Positions 35,946 to 45,031 of a stretch of 64,000 nt of DNA are shown one piece after another. The stretch is taken from assembly GCA_903847205.1 (NCBI GenBank), contig CAINDA010000052.1, positions 1 through 64,000 on the forward strand, written 5' to 3'. Numbering within the stretch: position 1 is the first letter of the stretch; every line of letters begins with the position of its first letter. Below the pieces are notes generated by a model, which searched no databases, was not told the origin of the DNA, and saw only the letters and a list, made by a program, of their open reading frames with translations. This DNA is from an uncultured Bacteroidota bacterium. GTDB lineage: Bacteria; Bacteroidota; Bacteroidia; 2-12-FULL-35-15. A program made the position numbers and the translations under genes.

Positions 35946-35961
35946 CAATCGGAAATTAAAC

Positions 35962-36038
35962 GGGGGATTAGCTCATTTGGCTAGAGCGCTTGCCTGGCAG
36001 GCAAGAGGTGGTCGGTTCGAATCCGATATTCTCCACCA
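35962..36038 (+). tRNA. tRNA-Ala(GGC)
   Basis: A 77-base cloverleaf including an encoded CCA end. Acceptor GGGGGAT pairs with ATTCTCC (two G-U pairs, one of them G3-U70, the identity mark of tRNA-Ala). The D arm is GCTC/GAGC, the anticodon arm is CTTGC-CTGGCAG-GCAAG with anticodon GGC, and the T arm is GTCGG-TTCGAAT-CCGAT. It reads the alanine codon GCC (and GCU by wobble). Promoter upstream and hairpin terminator downstream. Confidence 0.95.
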
Positions 36039-36043
36039 AAAAC

Positions 36044-36078
36044 AAATCCCTTGTAAACTCAATGCTTACAAGGGATTT
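36044..36078 (+). terminator. Hairpin after tRNA-Ala
   Basis: AAATCCCTTGTAA (36044-36056) pairs perfectly with TTACAAGGGATTT (36066-36078) across a nine-base loop, six bases after the tRNA. The T-run is short, so it could also be a processing or bidirectional signal. Confidence 0.75.
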
Positions 36079-36236
36079 CACTTTATTGTTACTGTTGATT
36101 TGTGAAAGGGGTAAGGATAGAATTCCTTCAATTATTACATTCAACCCCTTGTGCCTTTAATTAGTAACTTACTAAATTCTAAACAGTATTTCCCTTTAGA
36201 ATTTAGAAATCAGCTTTTAGATTTTTTTTAATAATC

Positions 36237-39200
36237 CTACCTTACCAGTGTTACCAAGCCTTTGTAACTGTGTTTCTGTTTGTGGATATCAGTGAGCTTA
36301 ATAGTATATATATAAACATCCTGCTGCGCTATATCGTTTCCATAGTTTGCTTTGCCGTCCCAGGGCTTATTTATATCATCTGTAAAGAAAATTAAATTTC
36401 CCCATCGGTCAAAAATCATCATTTGATATTCCGTGAAAAAAATGCCTTTCCCTGAAAAGGAATCATTTATGCCGTCATCGTTAGGTGTGAAAACATTAGG
36501 AATATAAAACAGAAAATCAGGTTCAATAATTACAGTTTGGTAAGCAGTATCAATACAGCCAAATAACGTGGATGTTACCAGCATTATTTTGTATGTGCCG
36601 GTATCCTTATAGGTATGAGGCATGGGGCTCTGTATTGAAGAAGTAACTGAATCAGCAAAATCCCAATGCCAAAAGTTTGCCCCGGTGGATAAATCATTAA
36701 ATGAAATAATAGGATTTACTATTGTTTCAGTTTCGGGACTCGCTGTGAAAACGGCTTTCGGATTGGGATATACGGTGATGAAGTTATTTTTTGTTTTTAC
36801 TGAAACACAGCCGCTGTCGGAAGTAACGGTTAATATTACATTGAACACATTCGGCGCAAAAACAGAATCGTTTATATAACAATGATTTGGATTGTGAGAT
36901 GTGTTTACAGCGCTGCCATCCCCTAAATTCCACTGCCAGCTAACGTTTGCACCCGATCCGATAATTGATAAATCCTGAAAAGAAGTACACAAAGGCGCAC
37001 AGCCGATGGTATCCGCTGCAGTGAATTTTACAACAGGATTAGGATTTACAAAACGGATTTTAGTGATGGAATCCACACAGCCGAAATTTGAAACCGCCGT
37101 TAACTTAACAGGGTAAGAACCTGCCGCAGCATACAAATGAGAGGTGTTTTGATTTACATTCAACGGACTGTTATCGCCGAAATTCCAGCTGTAAGAATGA
37201 AGAGTATCTGTTACAGGAATTACAGAGAAATTAGTAAATGTAACAGCAGTGCCGTCGCAGACATCGGGCGCAGTGAAAAGCACATTGGGCAATGGATGCA
37301 CTTTCACGCTTTTTACGACAGTGTCTTTACAGCCATTGTTTGTTGTTACAATTAAATTAACGCTGTAAGTGTTGTATGCTGGATACATGTACGAAGGACT
37401 CTGAGCAGTATTAAGCGCCGCACCGCCGCCGAAATTCCATGACCAGGCTGCAATACTTCCGCTTGAAACAATTGTTGAATCATGAAAATTCATGGCCTGG
37501 TTTAAACATACATTTCTAAAACCAAAATTAGCTGCTGGCATTGGAAACACAGTTATAGTATCTTTCAAAGTATCCGGACAGCCAAGGTTAGAAGAGTGAG
37601 TAATCAGGGTAACTGTATAATCGCCGGGTGCAATATATAAATGAGGCGGACTCCAAACAGCAGTATTTACAGGCGTTCCGTCGCCGAAGCTCCATGACCA
37701 ATTTGCTATTGTAGCCGCAGCTGGATTAAGCGACGCGTTAAGAAAATGCGCTGAATCAATCTTGCAGATATTAGTAAATGTAAATGCTGAAACCGGCGCA
37801 GCATACACATTTACCACAACATTTATTACACTTGAACAGCCATCCGCTGAAGCGGTAATTAAGGTTACATTGTATGAGCCCGGACTTGAATAATAATGTG
37901 CCGGATTTTTTAAAATACTTGTAGGGCTTGAATCGCCAAACACCCATAAATAACTGGCTATTGAAGCAGCAGTATTAATTGTTGACGTGTTAACAAAATG
38001 CATACTGTCCCTGAAACATACGTCGGCATGGGTGAAGCCGGCTGTTGGGTTATAATATACCTGGGCCGTTTTTGAAATACTGTCCGTACATCCGAAGCTG
38101 CTATTTACAATCAGCTTAACAGTATAAACTCCTCCGCTTCCATATACATAAGAAGGGTTTTCGCTGCTATTTAAAGAACTGCCGTCGCCGAAATTCCAGC
38201 TCCAGCTGCTGAGCGTACCGCTGGATGTTGTTGTGCTGTCGGAGAACACTGTTGGATTATTATAACAGACTTTAGTGCTGCTGAAAGCGACAGCAGGAAG
38301 AGCATAAATAGTAATCACGGCGCTTCCGCTCTGAAGCTGTGAACAGGCAGTTGAGCTTGCATCAAGAACACTTACAAGAGAATAAGTAAACGTACCGGCA
38401 GCAGCAGTGGGTGCAGCCACGGTAACACTGTTTCCGCTTGTTGTGGTTATAGTTTGATTTGCGCCGCCGTTAATAGCATAAGTAAAAGTATAAGGAGCCG
38501 TTCCCAAAGAGCCTGTAAAAGTAACATCCGGCGAAAGGCCCCCTTTGCATACACCCGCTGTACCTGTTATTACAGCGGCCGGCAAAGGGTTTATTGTTAC
38601 AACCGTACTGTCGATTGAAGAACAGCCTGCGGCAGTTGTTGTTACTTTATACACTATAACGCCGGCGCTTGTAAACGTTACCGAAGGGTTGGATACTGAT
38701 GCACTGCTGAGGCCTGTAATAGGCGTCCAGCTGTATGTATTACCCGCGGTATTGGCTGTTCCGATAGCTGCATCCGGGCTCCCGGCACATACCGTTACAT
38801 CAGCACCTGCATCAGATGCCGGCGTAGGATTAATGCTCACAGAAATAACATTGCTTGGGCAGGCACCCGGCTCAAGCACCCGGTAATAGGTCTCTACAGA
38901 CATGGGCCCGGTTGAAAAGGGAGTGGAAACAGCACCGGGAACATCTGTCCAGGGGCCGTTGGCTGCAGGAGCCGACTGCCATTGAAAAGCTGTAACAATG
39001 CCTGTTGCAGTGAGCGAAGCACTAACTCCAGCGCATACTGACTGGCTTGCCGCAACAACAGGAGGCGGATTAGCATTACACGGCACAATAATAACAGGAG
39101 TAGATGCCGGATACATGCCGCAACCATCTTCGGTAAAAGCAGAGTTGCCTGAAATAATTGTTATAACCACAGGCTGTCCGCATGGCAGTTGAGGGAAGGT

Positions 39201-39539
39201 ATAAAGCACCCAATCGTTATAAGTATTGGCCTGTCCGGGACAGGAAGCAAATATATGAATAGGATTAGCACAGCCGGGTAAAGCCGATAAAGGAGTGTTC
39301 AAAATTCTTCCGGTAGGAGAACCTGTTACAGTTGTGGTAACACCGCTTATTGTAAGGTCAATAGTCATGGTAGTTGTAGAAGGGTCTTCAGTGCCATGCC
39401 AATGCTCCACATATAAAGTAAGATCGCCGTTACAGGTTATACAGTAACCAACCTGAACAGAATGCCCGTAAACATTTGAAGTAAAGCCTAATGAAGCCGC
39501 CAAAAAAACTGCTGCAAAAAAGTGTAAGCGTTTTTTCAT
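36237..39539 (-). CDS. PKD-repeat surface protein with T9SS type B sorting domain
   Basis: A 1100-residue secreted protein. Signal peptide at 1-25. A unique N-terminal domain (about 26-155) follows, then an Ig-like part (QSVCAGVSASLTATG), a PKD-like part (about 236-318), one copy of a module of about 93 residues (AAPYTFTY-type, about 319-415), and seven PKD domains (WSWNFGDG, YLWVFGD and similar). The end (IPNVFTPNDDGINDSFSGKG, DRWGNLIFFTD, WDGKAN) is the gliding-motility-type C-terminal signal, read by T9SS as type B. Expected location: the cell surface or medium, as adhesin or scaffold. It is a paralogue of the gene at 45 kb; the seven PKD domains correspond one to one. Confidence 0.9.
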   Translation of the reverse strand: MKKRLHFFAAVFLAASLGFTSNVYGHSVQVGYCITCNGDLTLYVEHWHGTEDPSTTTMTIDLTISGVTTTVTGSPTGRILNTPLSALPGCANPIHIFASCPGQANTYNDWVLYTFPQLPCGQPVVITIISGNSAFTEDGCGMYPASTPVIIVPCNANPPPVVAASQSVCAGVSASLTATGIVTAFQWQSAPAANGPWTDVPGAVSTPFSTGPMSVETYYRVLEPGACPSNVISVSINPTPASDAGADVTVCAGSPDAAIGTANTAGNTYSWTPITGLSSASVSNPSVTFTSAGVIVYKVTTTAAGCSSIDSTVVTINPLPAAVITGTAGVCKGGLSPDVTFTGSLGTAPYTFTYAINGGANQTITTTSGNSVTVAAPTAAAGTFTYSLVSVLDASSTACSQLQSGSAVITIYALPAVAFSSTKVCYNNPTVFSDSTTTSSGTLSSWSWNFGDGSSLNSSENPSYVYGSGGVYTVKLIVNSSFGCTDSISKTAQVYYNPTAGFTHADVCFRDSMHFVNTSTINTAASIASYLWVFGDSSPTSILKNPAHYYSSPGSYNVTLITASADGCSSVINVVVNVYAAPVSAFTFTNICKIDSAHFLNASLNPAAATIANWSWSFGDGTPVNTAVWSPPHLYIAPGDYTVTLITHSSNLGCPDTLKDTITVFPMPAANFGFRNVCLNQAMNFHDSTIVSSGSIAAWSWNFGGGAALNTAQSPSYMYPAYNTYSVNLIVTTNNGCKDTVVKSVKVHPLPNVLFTAPDVCDGTAVTFTNFSVIPVTDTLHSYSWNFGDNSPLNVNQNTSHLYAAAGSYPVKLTAVSNFGCVDSITKIRFVNPNPVVKFTAADTIGCAPLCTSFQDLSIIGSGANVSWQWNLGDGSAVNTSHNPNHCYINDSVFAPNVFNVILTVTSDSGCVSVKTKNNFITVYPNPKAVFTASPETETIVNPIISFNDLSTGANFWHWDFADSVTSSIQSPMPHTYKDTGTYKIMLVTSTLFGCIDTAYQTVIIEPDFLFYIPNVFTPNDDGINDSFSGKGIFFTEYQMMIFDRWGNLIFFTDDINKPWDGKANYGNDIAQQDVYIYTIKLTDIHKQKHSYKGLVTLVR

Positions 39540-39623
39540 ATAGCTGTAAGAGTTTGAAATTGCCGCCGGCTTGGGGTTTTAAACGGCCTGCATAATTGCT
39601 TGTTAGACACACAATCAAAGCAA

Positions 39624-39634
39624 TTAGTTGCATT
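39624..39634 (-). promoter_or_regulatory. Shared 11-base upstream element of the two PKD genes (copy 1)
   Basis: AATGCAACTAA on the minus strand, 85 bases before the ATG of the gene at 39539. The same word occurs about 79 bases before the paralogous gene at 48916. It overlaps a hairpin with arms AATTGCTT/AAGCAATT (39594-39625). It may be a regulator site or part of the core promoter. Confidence 0.35.
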
Positions 39635-39832
39635 GGAAACACATGGGGAATTCTTTGTTTTTTTAATTGATTGTTTCAGAAGAGGGGTTTAAAATGAGCT
39701 AATACGGGCTAAAGATATGGGAATTATGAATTGTTTGAAAATGTATTGTAAGATGTTTTGGGGAAAGTTCGGCATAGCATAATCCTTCCTGCCACTTTGC
39801 TTTGCCTCTTTTTTACTTTTATCCATAAACCA

Positions 39833-41146
39833 TCATTTCATAAGTTCGTTCAGCAAAGTTAATTTCGGATGCTCAATCAACTGTCCGTCTTTCAAGAGAA
39901 CCACAATTTCAAAACGTTCATCACTGAGTGCAGTTTTTAAAAGATCATCCGGAAAAATAGTATATCTCCCCATAAAAGGACTCACCTTCCATTTAATAAA
40001 ATCGCATGACAGATAAATAAGCTCAGTGCAGTTAACCTTATCCGGTGATTCGATATCAAAATTAAAATCATACGATTTATTTAATTGCTTGCAGGCATTT
40101 GTTTGTATGCATTTCTGCTGCTCAGGTGTAAGTTCGCGCAGCCGCATAATTAAAAAAACATCTCCGTCGGCAAAATCCTTTAAACTGCTTATCCTTACAC
40201 CGCTTCTGAGGGCTTCCTCCATTCTTTTTTTATTTATGCCGACCTGTTTGTTTTTATCTGCATTGAAAAATTTTCTTACTCTTTTTCCTTTCCCCGGCAT
40301 TTCGTCGCCCATCCAGATAGCGACGTGTCCAAAATAGCCTGGTATCACTTTGCCCGCCATGTGATTATTGCTTTTTGAAAGGAGGATGTCGTAAGGATGC
40401 ACGTATGCCTGCAATTGCACTGCAGTTTTTCTTTTTTTTATTCGCCGTTTGCGGTTCTCGGCTTCAGTAGTATTAAACAATACACTGCCTGCAAAAGTAA
40501 ATGAATAATAAAATGCGTTTTTCAGCCTGTCGTTTTTCCGGTAAAAATCCGCATACGCCTCCTTCATAAAATTAGTAGAGGGCAGCTGCATTAAAATACT
40601 GTCTGCCGCATCCGGTTTTGCAGCTGCGGAATGGTTCAAAAGTTTTTTTCGTACACTCACTGAATATAGAAATTCCCGGCTCTTTTGTAAAATGTTTTTC
40701 GGAATATTGTTTCCAAGTTCTCCGCGGTCAAGAGCTCTCCTTATCCTTCCGTTATGCTGAAAGCTGCGGTCGTAAAAAGCGGCAGACCTCAATAACTTTG
40801 CAGCAGCAAGCCTTTCAGCAGAAGTAAATTGAGTTTTAGTGTTTTGCAGCTGCGAACTCAAAACGCGGTCATAGTCAAGCAGTGTTCCGAAGTCCTCAAA
40901 CAGCCTGTTGATTTCCACTGCATTCAAATGCCGTGTATGATCTTTTGATGAAAGAGATTTCATTAAACTGTCAATGCTAATGTCTGCTGCATTTCTCATG
41001 CTGTCCAATTCTGCCATCTGCCCAGCATCGATTTTTAAATTGGCAGGCGGTCTTGGAGTATGCCCGAGGTAATTGTTTTTCAGGCTTACACAGGAAGAAA
41101 TAGATGCGGCGAAAACAATAAATAAAACAAGGCGGACAAACATCAC
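39833..41146 (-). CDS. YiiX-type permuted papain-like lipoprotein
   Basis: A 437-residue lipoprotein. Lipobox SISSC (Cys19). The first 240 residues are mostly helical and unknown. The C-terminal part (about 245-410) fits the YiiX/YaeF group of NlpC/P60-like permuted cysteine hydrolases: HPYDILLSKSN opens the domain, His274 is in GYFGHVAIWMGD, and Cys373 is in VNCTELIYLSC, which comes after His as expected for a permuted fold. Such enzymes cut amide or ester bonds in lipids or peptides; the substrate is unknown. Its N-terminal helical region is longer than in YiiX alone. Encoded alone on the minus strand between two surface-protein genes. Confidence 0.75.
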   Translation of the reverse strand: MMFVRLVLFIVFAASISSCVSLKNNYLGHTPRPPANLKIDAGQMAELDSMRNAADISIDSLMKSLSSKDHTRHLNAVEINRLFEDFGTLLDYDRVLSSQLQNTKTQFTSAERLAAAKLLRSAAFYDRSFQHNGRIRRALDRGELGNNIPKNILQKSREFLYSVSVRKKLLNHSAAAKPDAADSILMQLPSTNFMKEAYADFYRKNDRLKNAFYYSFTFAGSVLFNTTEAENRKRRIKKRKTAVQLQAYVHPYDILLSKSNNHMAGKVIPGYFGHVAIWMGDEMPGKGKRVRKFFNADKNKQVGINKKRMEEALRSGVRISSLKDFADGDVFLIMRLRELTPEQQKCIQTNACKQLNKSYDFNFDIESPDKVNCTELIYLSCDFIKWKVSPFMGRYTIFPDDLLKTALSDERFEIVVLLKDGQLIEHPKLTLLNELMK

Positions 41147-41374
41147 AGCAGAGAATGAATTACAAGAAGGTGAAAACTTTATAAACGATTAGATCTTACT
41201 TTTATTACACGTATCTATTTTTCAGACTTCAATATTAAGATGTAAAAGCATGAAAAGCAAGCCGAGTATATGATGAACGGCCAAAGCTGGCAGGAGAAAG
41301 TTTTGTTCATCCACAGCGCGCGTTTCCATAATATAATTTTGATACGAGAAAGCAAACACAGGTGCTGGGGCTGG

Positions 41375-41459
41375 CCGCGAAATTGCGAACTGTAATTTTT
41401 TCAAGCCAAAGCGCGTGTCAGCCTTGTGTGAAAGAAAAAATTGCAGTTGGTTTTCGCGG
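41375..41459. repeat. Imperfect inverted repeat, arms of about 27 bases
   Basis: Left arm CCGCGAAATTGCGAACTG (from 41375, then to 41402) pairs with the right arm 41434-41459 over three blocks (8, 5 and 9 bases) with small bulges; spacer 31 bases. Confidence 0.55.
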
Positions 41460-41603
41460 GCTCTTTTTCTTGCGGTCACACCGTCTTGCTCAAATACCTA
41501 CTAGGTATTTGCCACTATCTTTTGGAGAAGCAAAAGAAAGAAAAATCATCATGCAGATCTGTAAACTAAACTCGACCCTAGATTCAGTATTTGTGAATCG
41601 AAT

Positions 41604-41637
41604 AAAAAAATTCCCACAGCAAAGCCGGAATTTTTTT
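41604..41637. terminator. Terminator-like hairpin in the intergenic region
   Basis: AAAAAAATTCC (41604-41614) is the exact inverse of GGAATTTTTTT (41627-41637), 12-base loop. A T-run follows in both directions, but no gene ends nearby on the plus strand. Confidence 0.5.
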
Positions 41638-41766
41638 GTGCTAAACTGCAGCACCGTCAGACACCTACAGTTGACAAATCTTTGGTTTGTTAAATGCTGT
41701 ATTTAAAATTAACTTTGATTCAGCACATAAAGTTTTTATTATTCATTAATCCTAATAAATAATATC

Positions 41767-44403
41767 ATGAAAAAACTTACCTGTCTTATTCTTGTGTTTG
41801 TTCTAGGAGCAAATCTTGTTAGTGCATCGCCGGTTTCTTCCACTACGGCAAAAACAGTTGCAGAAAATTTTTACAAGCAGACTGCCCGAACCTCTTCGGC
41901 GGCAGCATCACTCACTTATACTGAAACTTCAAATACCGGGCAGCCTGTTTATTATGTATTTAATATTAATACAGCGGGCGGCTTCGTAATTGTTACTGCA
42001 GATGATGCAGCACATCCTATTATCGGCTATTCCACTAAAGGGCATTTTGTGCAGCCTCTCAGTGTAACAACTATTGCGCATTGGCTGAATAAACGAAAAG
42101 ATGAAATCAATGCAATAAGAACTAATAATTATGCCGCTGATGCTTCAATTACTAAAGAATGGCTGGACTATCAGGACAGCGAAAAAGCTTTAAATACACC
42201 GCCGAACACAATGAGTGTAAGTCCGCTTGTTCAGACAACCTGGGATCAGGGAAATAACGGAGGCTTTTATAATGATTCATGTCCGAGCAGTTCCGTTACC
42301 GGATGTGTTGCAACTGCAATGTCGCAGATTATGAAATTCTGGAGCTACCCTTCTTCCGGCACAGGCTCAAGTTCTTATTGCGACTGCACCTCCAGCGGCA
42401 AGGCGCAGAATTATGGAACTTTATCTGCCAACTATGGTGCGTCTGTTTACAATTGGGCAAACATGCCCTTAAATGTAACATCGACAAATGTTGATGTAGC
42501 AAAAATTATGTACCACTGCGGTGTAAGTGTTGAAATGGATTACAGCCCCACAGGCAGCGGTGCATGGGTAATTACAGCAGACGGCCCCGTATGCGCGCAA
42601 ACTTCGTATGTTAATTATTTTAATTACGACCCTAATACTATTCAGGGACTGCAAAGATCGAATTACACCGATGCCCAGTGGATTGCTTTATTAGAAAACG
42701 ATTTGAACATCGGAAGACCAATTCAATATGTCGGCAATGATCCTAATTCAGGGGGGCATACATGGGTTTGCGATGGATATGATGCAACTGATAATTTTCA
42801 CATGAACTGGGGCTGGGGCGGATTTGACGACGGCTATTTTGCAATAAACACTTTAAATCCCAGCTCAGAAAATTTTTCTGACGGGCATGAAGCATTAATC
42901 GGCATTCAGCCACTTGCTTCTTCTTTAGATGCCGGCGTAGCTGCTGTTAATTCTCCTTCCGGATCAAGCTGCAACAGCATAATAAACCCGATTGTTAAAA
43001 TTAAAAATTTTGGATTAACACTGCTTACTACCTGCACTGTAAATTATCAAATTGATAACGGCCCTGTTCAAACGCTTAGCTGGACAGGTTCTTTGGCAAG
43101 CGGGCTAACCGCTGTTGTTCCCTTACCTTGGCTGACAGTGCCGTCCGGAACCCACACTCTTACCTGCTTTACCACCAACCCCGATAATGGTGTTGACGGC
43201 AATGCGGTAAATGACCAGTCAATAATTTCATTCACTATTAATTCAGTCGCTGCTCCCAGTGCTGTTGGTGCAAACAGCTGCATTTCGCCGTCGGCTCTCA
43301 CATTAAGTGCTACAGGCACCGGCACGCTTAACTGGTACTCAGCACCATCGGGAGGAACACCGCTTAATACAGGATCATCCTTCACAACACCTTCGTTAAC
43401 TAACACTACAACATATTATGTGGAAAATCAGAATCCCGGAACTACCGGCAATGTTGGTCCGGTTACAACTACAACATTCGGCGGAGGCAGCTATCATAAT
43501 AATTCTTCCACTCAGTATTTAATATTCGAGGTGCTGCAAGCCTGTACATTGCAGACAGCCTTAGTAAATTCGGGTGCTGCCGGCAGCCGTAATATTTTAT
43601 TATGGGATACGGCAGGCAATCTGCTGCAGACTGTACCTGTTATCTTTCCAAACGGAGCAGGAACTGTAACTCTTAATATTCCACTTACACCGGGTAATTA
43701 CCGCATAGGCGGAACAGGCATGGATCTCTGGAGAAACAACACTGGAGGTGCATACCCATTTAGTTTAGGCGGGGTAATCAATATAACCGGTTCTTCTGCC
43801 GGACCGAATTATTACTATTACATTTATAACTGGCAGATTGAAACAGCTCCCTGCATCAGCCCGCGCATACCTGTTATTGCAGCTATTGGAGGGCCGTCAG
43901 TTACATATTCTAATCCTTCTTATGATACGCTTGCCATTAGTGATGCCCCGGTTACACTAACAGGCGGCTTACCGGCCGGAGGCACATATTCAGGAACAGG
44001 AGTAAGTGCAGGCTCATTCAGTCCTGCTGTTGCTGACTCCGGTATTCATACAATCACTTATTCATACGTGGATATTAACGGATGCAATGGCTCGGCCACA
44101 CAGACTATATATGTTAGGCCTGCTCCTTTAGGAATAAACAGTATTGATATTTCATCCAAAATAGCTTTGTATCCAAACCCTGCAGATGGAGCCTTTACTC
44201 TTGAAATAGAATTTTTACGCAGTGAGGATGCAAAAATTGAAGTGACCAATGCACTGGGACAGATCATCAGTACTGAAAACCACACTTTTATTTCCGGCCC
44301 GAATAAGTTATTATTTAACCTGACCGGCGCATCTAATGGAGTTTATTTTCTCCAGGTAAAATCATTATCTAAGGTGCTTACACAGCGGATAGTTTTGAAG
44401 TGA
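41767..44403 (+). CDS. C10-family cysteine protease (streptopain-type) with T9SS type A domain
   Basis: An 878-residue secreted protease. Signal peptide at 1-20. The prodomain (about 22-120) has the Spi/C10 pattern (AENFYKQ, GGFVIVTADDAAHPIIGYS). The catalytic domain (about 150-390) has Cys180 in VTGCVATAMSQIMKFW and His331 in GGHTWVCDGYD, and ends with NWGWGGFDDGYFAI, as in SpeB and the prevotellal interpains. An Ig-like part (TTTYYVENQNPGT) and a lectin-like region follow. The last 85 residues (IALYPNPADGAFTLEIE, SNGVYFLQVKS) are the T9SS type A signal. The protease is made as an inactive precursor and released at the surface. A terminator follows the gene. Confidence 0.92.
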   Translation: MKKLTCLILVFVLGANLVSASPVSSTTAKTVAENFYKQTARTSSAAASLTYTETSNTGQPVYYVFNINTAGGFVIVTADDAAHPIIGYSTKGHFVQPLSVTTIAHWLNKRKDEINAIRTNNYAADASITKEWLDYQDSEKALNTPPNTMSVSPLVQTTWDQGNNGGFYNDSCPSSSVTGCVATAMSQIMKFWSYPSSGTGSSSYCDCTSSGKAQNYGTLSANYGASVYNWANMPLNVTSTNVDVAKIMYHCGVSVEMDYSPTGSGAWVITADGPVCAQTSYVNYFNYDPNTIQGLQRSNYTDAQWIALLENDLNIGRPIQYVGNDPNSGGHTWVCDGYDATDNFHMNWGWGGFDDGYFAINTLNPSSENFSDGHEALIGIQPLASSLDAGVAAVNSPSGSSCNSIINPIVKIKNFGLTLLTTCTVNYQIDNGPVQTLSWTGSLASGLTAVVPLPWLTVPSGTHTLTCFTTNPDNGVDGNAVNDQSIISFTINSVAAPSAVGANSCISPSALTLSATGTGTLNWYSAPSGGTPLNTGSSFTTPSLTNTTTYYVENQNPGTTGNVGPVTTTTFGGGSYHNNSSTQYLIFEVLQACTLQTALVNSGAAGSRNILLWDTAGNLLQTVPVIFPNGAGTVTLNIPLTPGNYRIGGTGMDLWRNNTGGAYPFSLGGVINITGSSAGPNYYYYIYNWQIETAPCISPRIPVIAAIGGPSVTYSNPSYDTLAISDAPVTLTGGLPAGGTYSGTGVSAGSFSPAVADSGIHTITYSYVDINGCNGSATQTIYVRPAPLGINSIDISSKIALYPNPADGAFTLEIEFLRSEDAKIEVTNALGQIISTENHTFISGPNKLLFNLTGASNGVYFLQVKSLSKVLTQRIVLK

Positions 44404-44466
44404 TCTACTATCAATACTGCCTGAAACCCTTGATGATTATTTTAATACAAAGGATTATTCATAAAA

Positions 44467-44508
44467 AAACGCCCCGCCCCAATTTATCATAATTGGAACG
44501 GGGCGTTT
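44467..44508 (+). terminator. Terminator of the C10 protease gene
   Basis: Outer stem AAACGCCCCG/CGGGGCGTTT, a small CC/AA internal loop, and an inner stem CCAATT/AATTGG around TATCAT. Very GC-rich for this genome; the T-run is short. Confidence 0.75.
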
Positions 44509-44651
44509 AAATTAATAAGCGAAATCCTCATTAACGGAGCTTGCTGCATTAACAATTTTTAACAACGCTTTTATCCAGCTCACATACTTCGGGAATAATA
44601 ATTGCCGTTTACTATACTGCAAAATTTAATTCCTTAATTAAAAAAATTAAA

Positions 44652-44837
44652 ATGAATAACGCGAAAATAAATAACTTAAAAGATAATGTATCCGGGTGCA
44701 ATGCCAAAAAGATCTCTTCCGAAAAGGAGCTTCACAATAGTAAACAGAATAGAACTGAAATGAAGTTCAAAAAAAATGAAAGGCCGAATAGTGATTTCAC
44801 TTACTGGGACTTATCAGGCGGGCTGCTGGGAATATAG
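44652..44837 (+). CDS. Possible small polar protein (61 aa), unrecognised
   Basis: A 61-codon frame in the 630-base gap after the protease terminator. It is strongly charged (MNNAKINNLKDNVSG, many Lys and Asn) with a different C-terminal end (SDFTYWDLSGGLLGI) that is aromatic and glycine-rich. An AT-rich stretch precedes the ATG. There is no family match and no Shine-Dalgarno. It may be a small secretion-independent peptide, or a chance frame. The lack of modification enzymes nearby argues against a RiPP precursor. Confidence 0.3.
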   Translation: MNNAKINNLKDNVSGCNAKKISSEKELHNSKQNRTEMKFKKNERPNSDFTYWDLSGGLLGI

Positions 44838-45031
44838 AAGAAACAAATAAACAAACAGACAAAATTTTTGTTTATCACTTACCGGGCAAAAAGTATCGAC
44901 CCAAATGCAGCCGAAAGTATTTAGTCAATGGAGCAAAATGGCTTCGCTCTACAAGATAAAATTATTGTTGAATTAAACAGTATAGAAGATAAATAAAGAT
45001 TGCTTTAAAACCGAAGCACCTGACGACAGCC

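Larger units (their letters stand above)
41147..41766. other. Hairpin-rich intergenic region before the C10 protease
   Basis: This 620-base region has no convincing gene (two frames of 85 and 114 codons have no recognisable features). It contains an imperfect inverted repeat at 41375-41459, a palindrome CAAATACCTA-C-TAGGTATTTG at 41491-41511, GATTC/GAATC arms at 41581-41599, and a terminator-like hairpin at 41604-41637. Confidence 0.4.

Noticed and set aside
41362-41706. 114-codon plus-strand frame and an 85-codon minus-strand frame in the hairpin-rich gap
   Set aside because: Both run across inverted repeats, and their peptides have unusual composition with no signal or domain.
44652-44837. 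RiPP or lanthipeptide precursor
   Set aside because: There is no leader motif of a known class and no modification or export gene within several kilobases.
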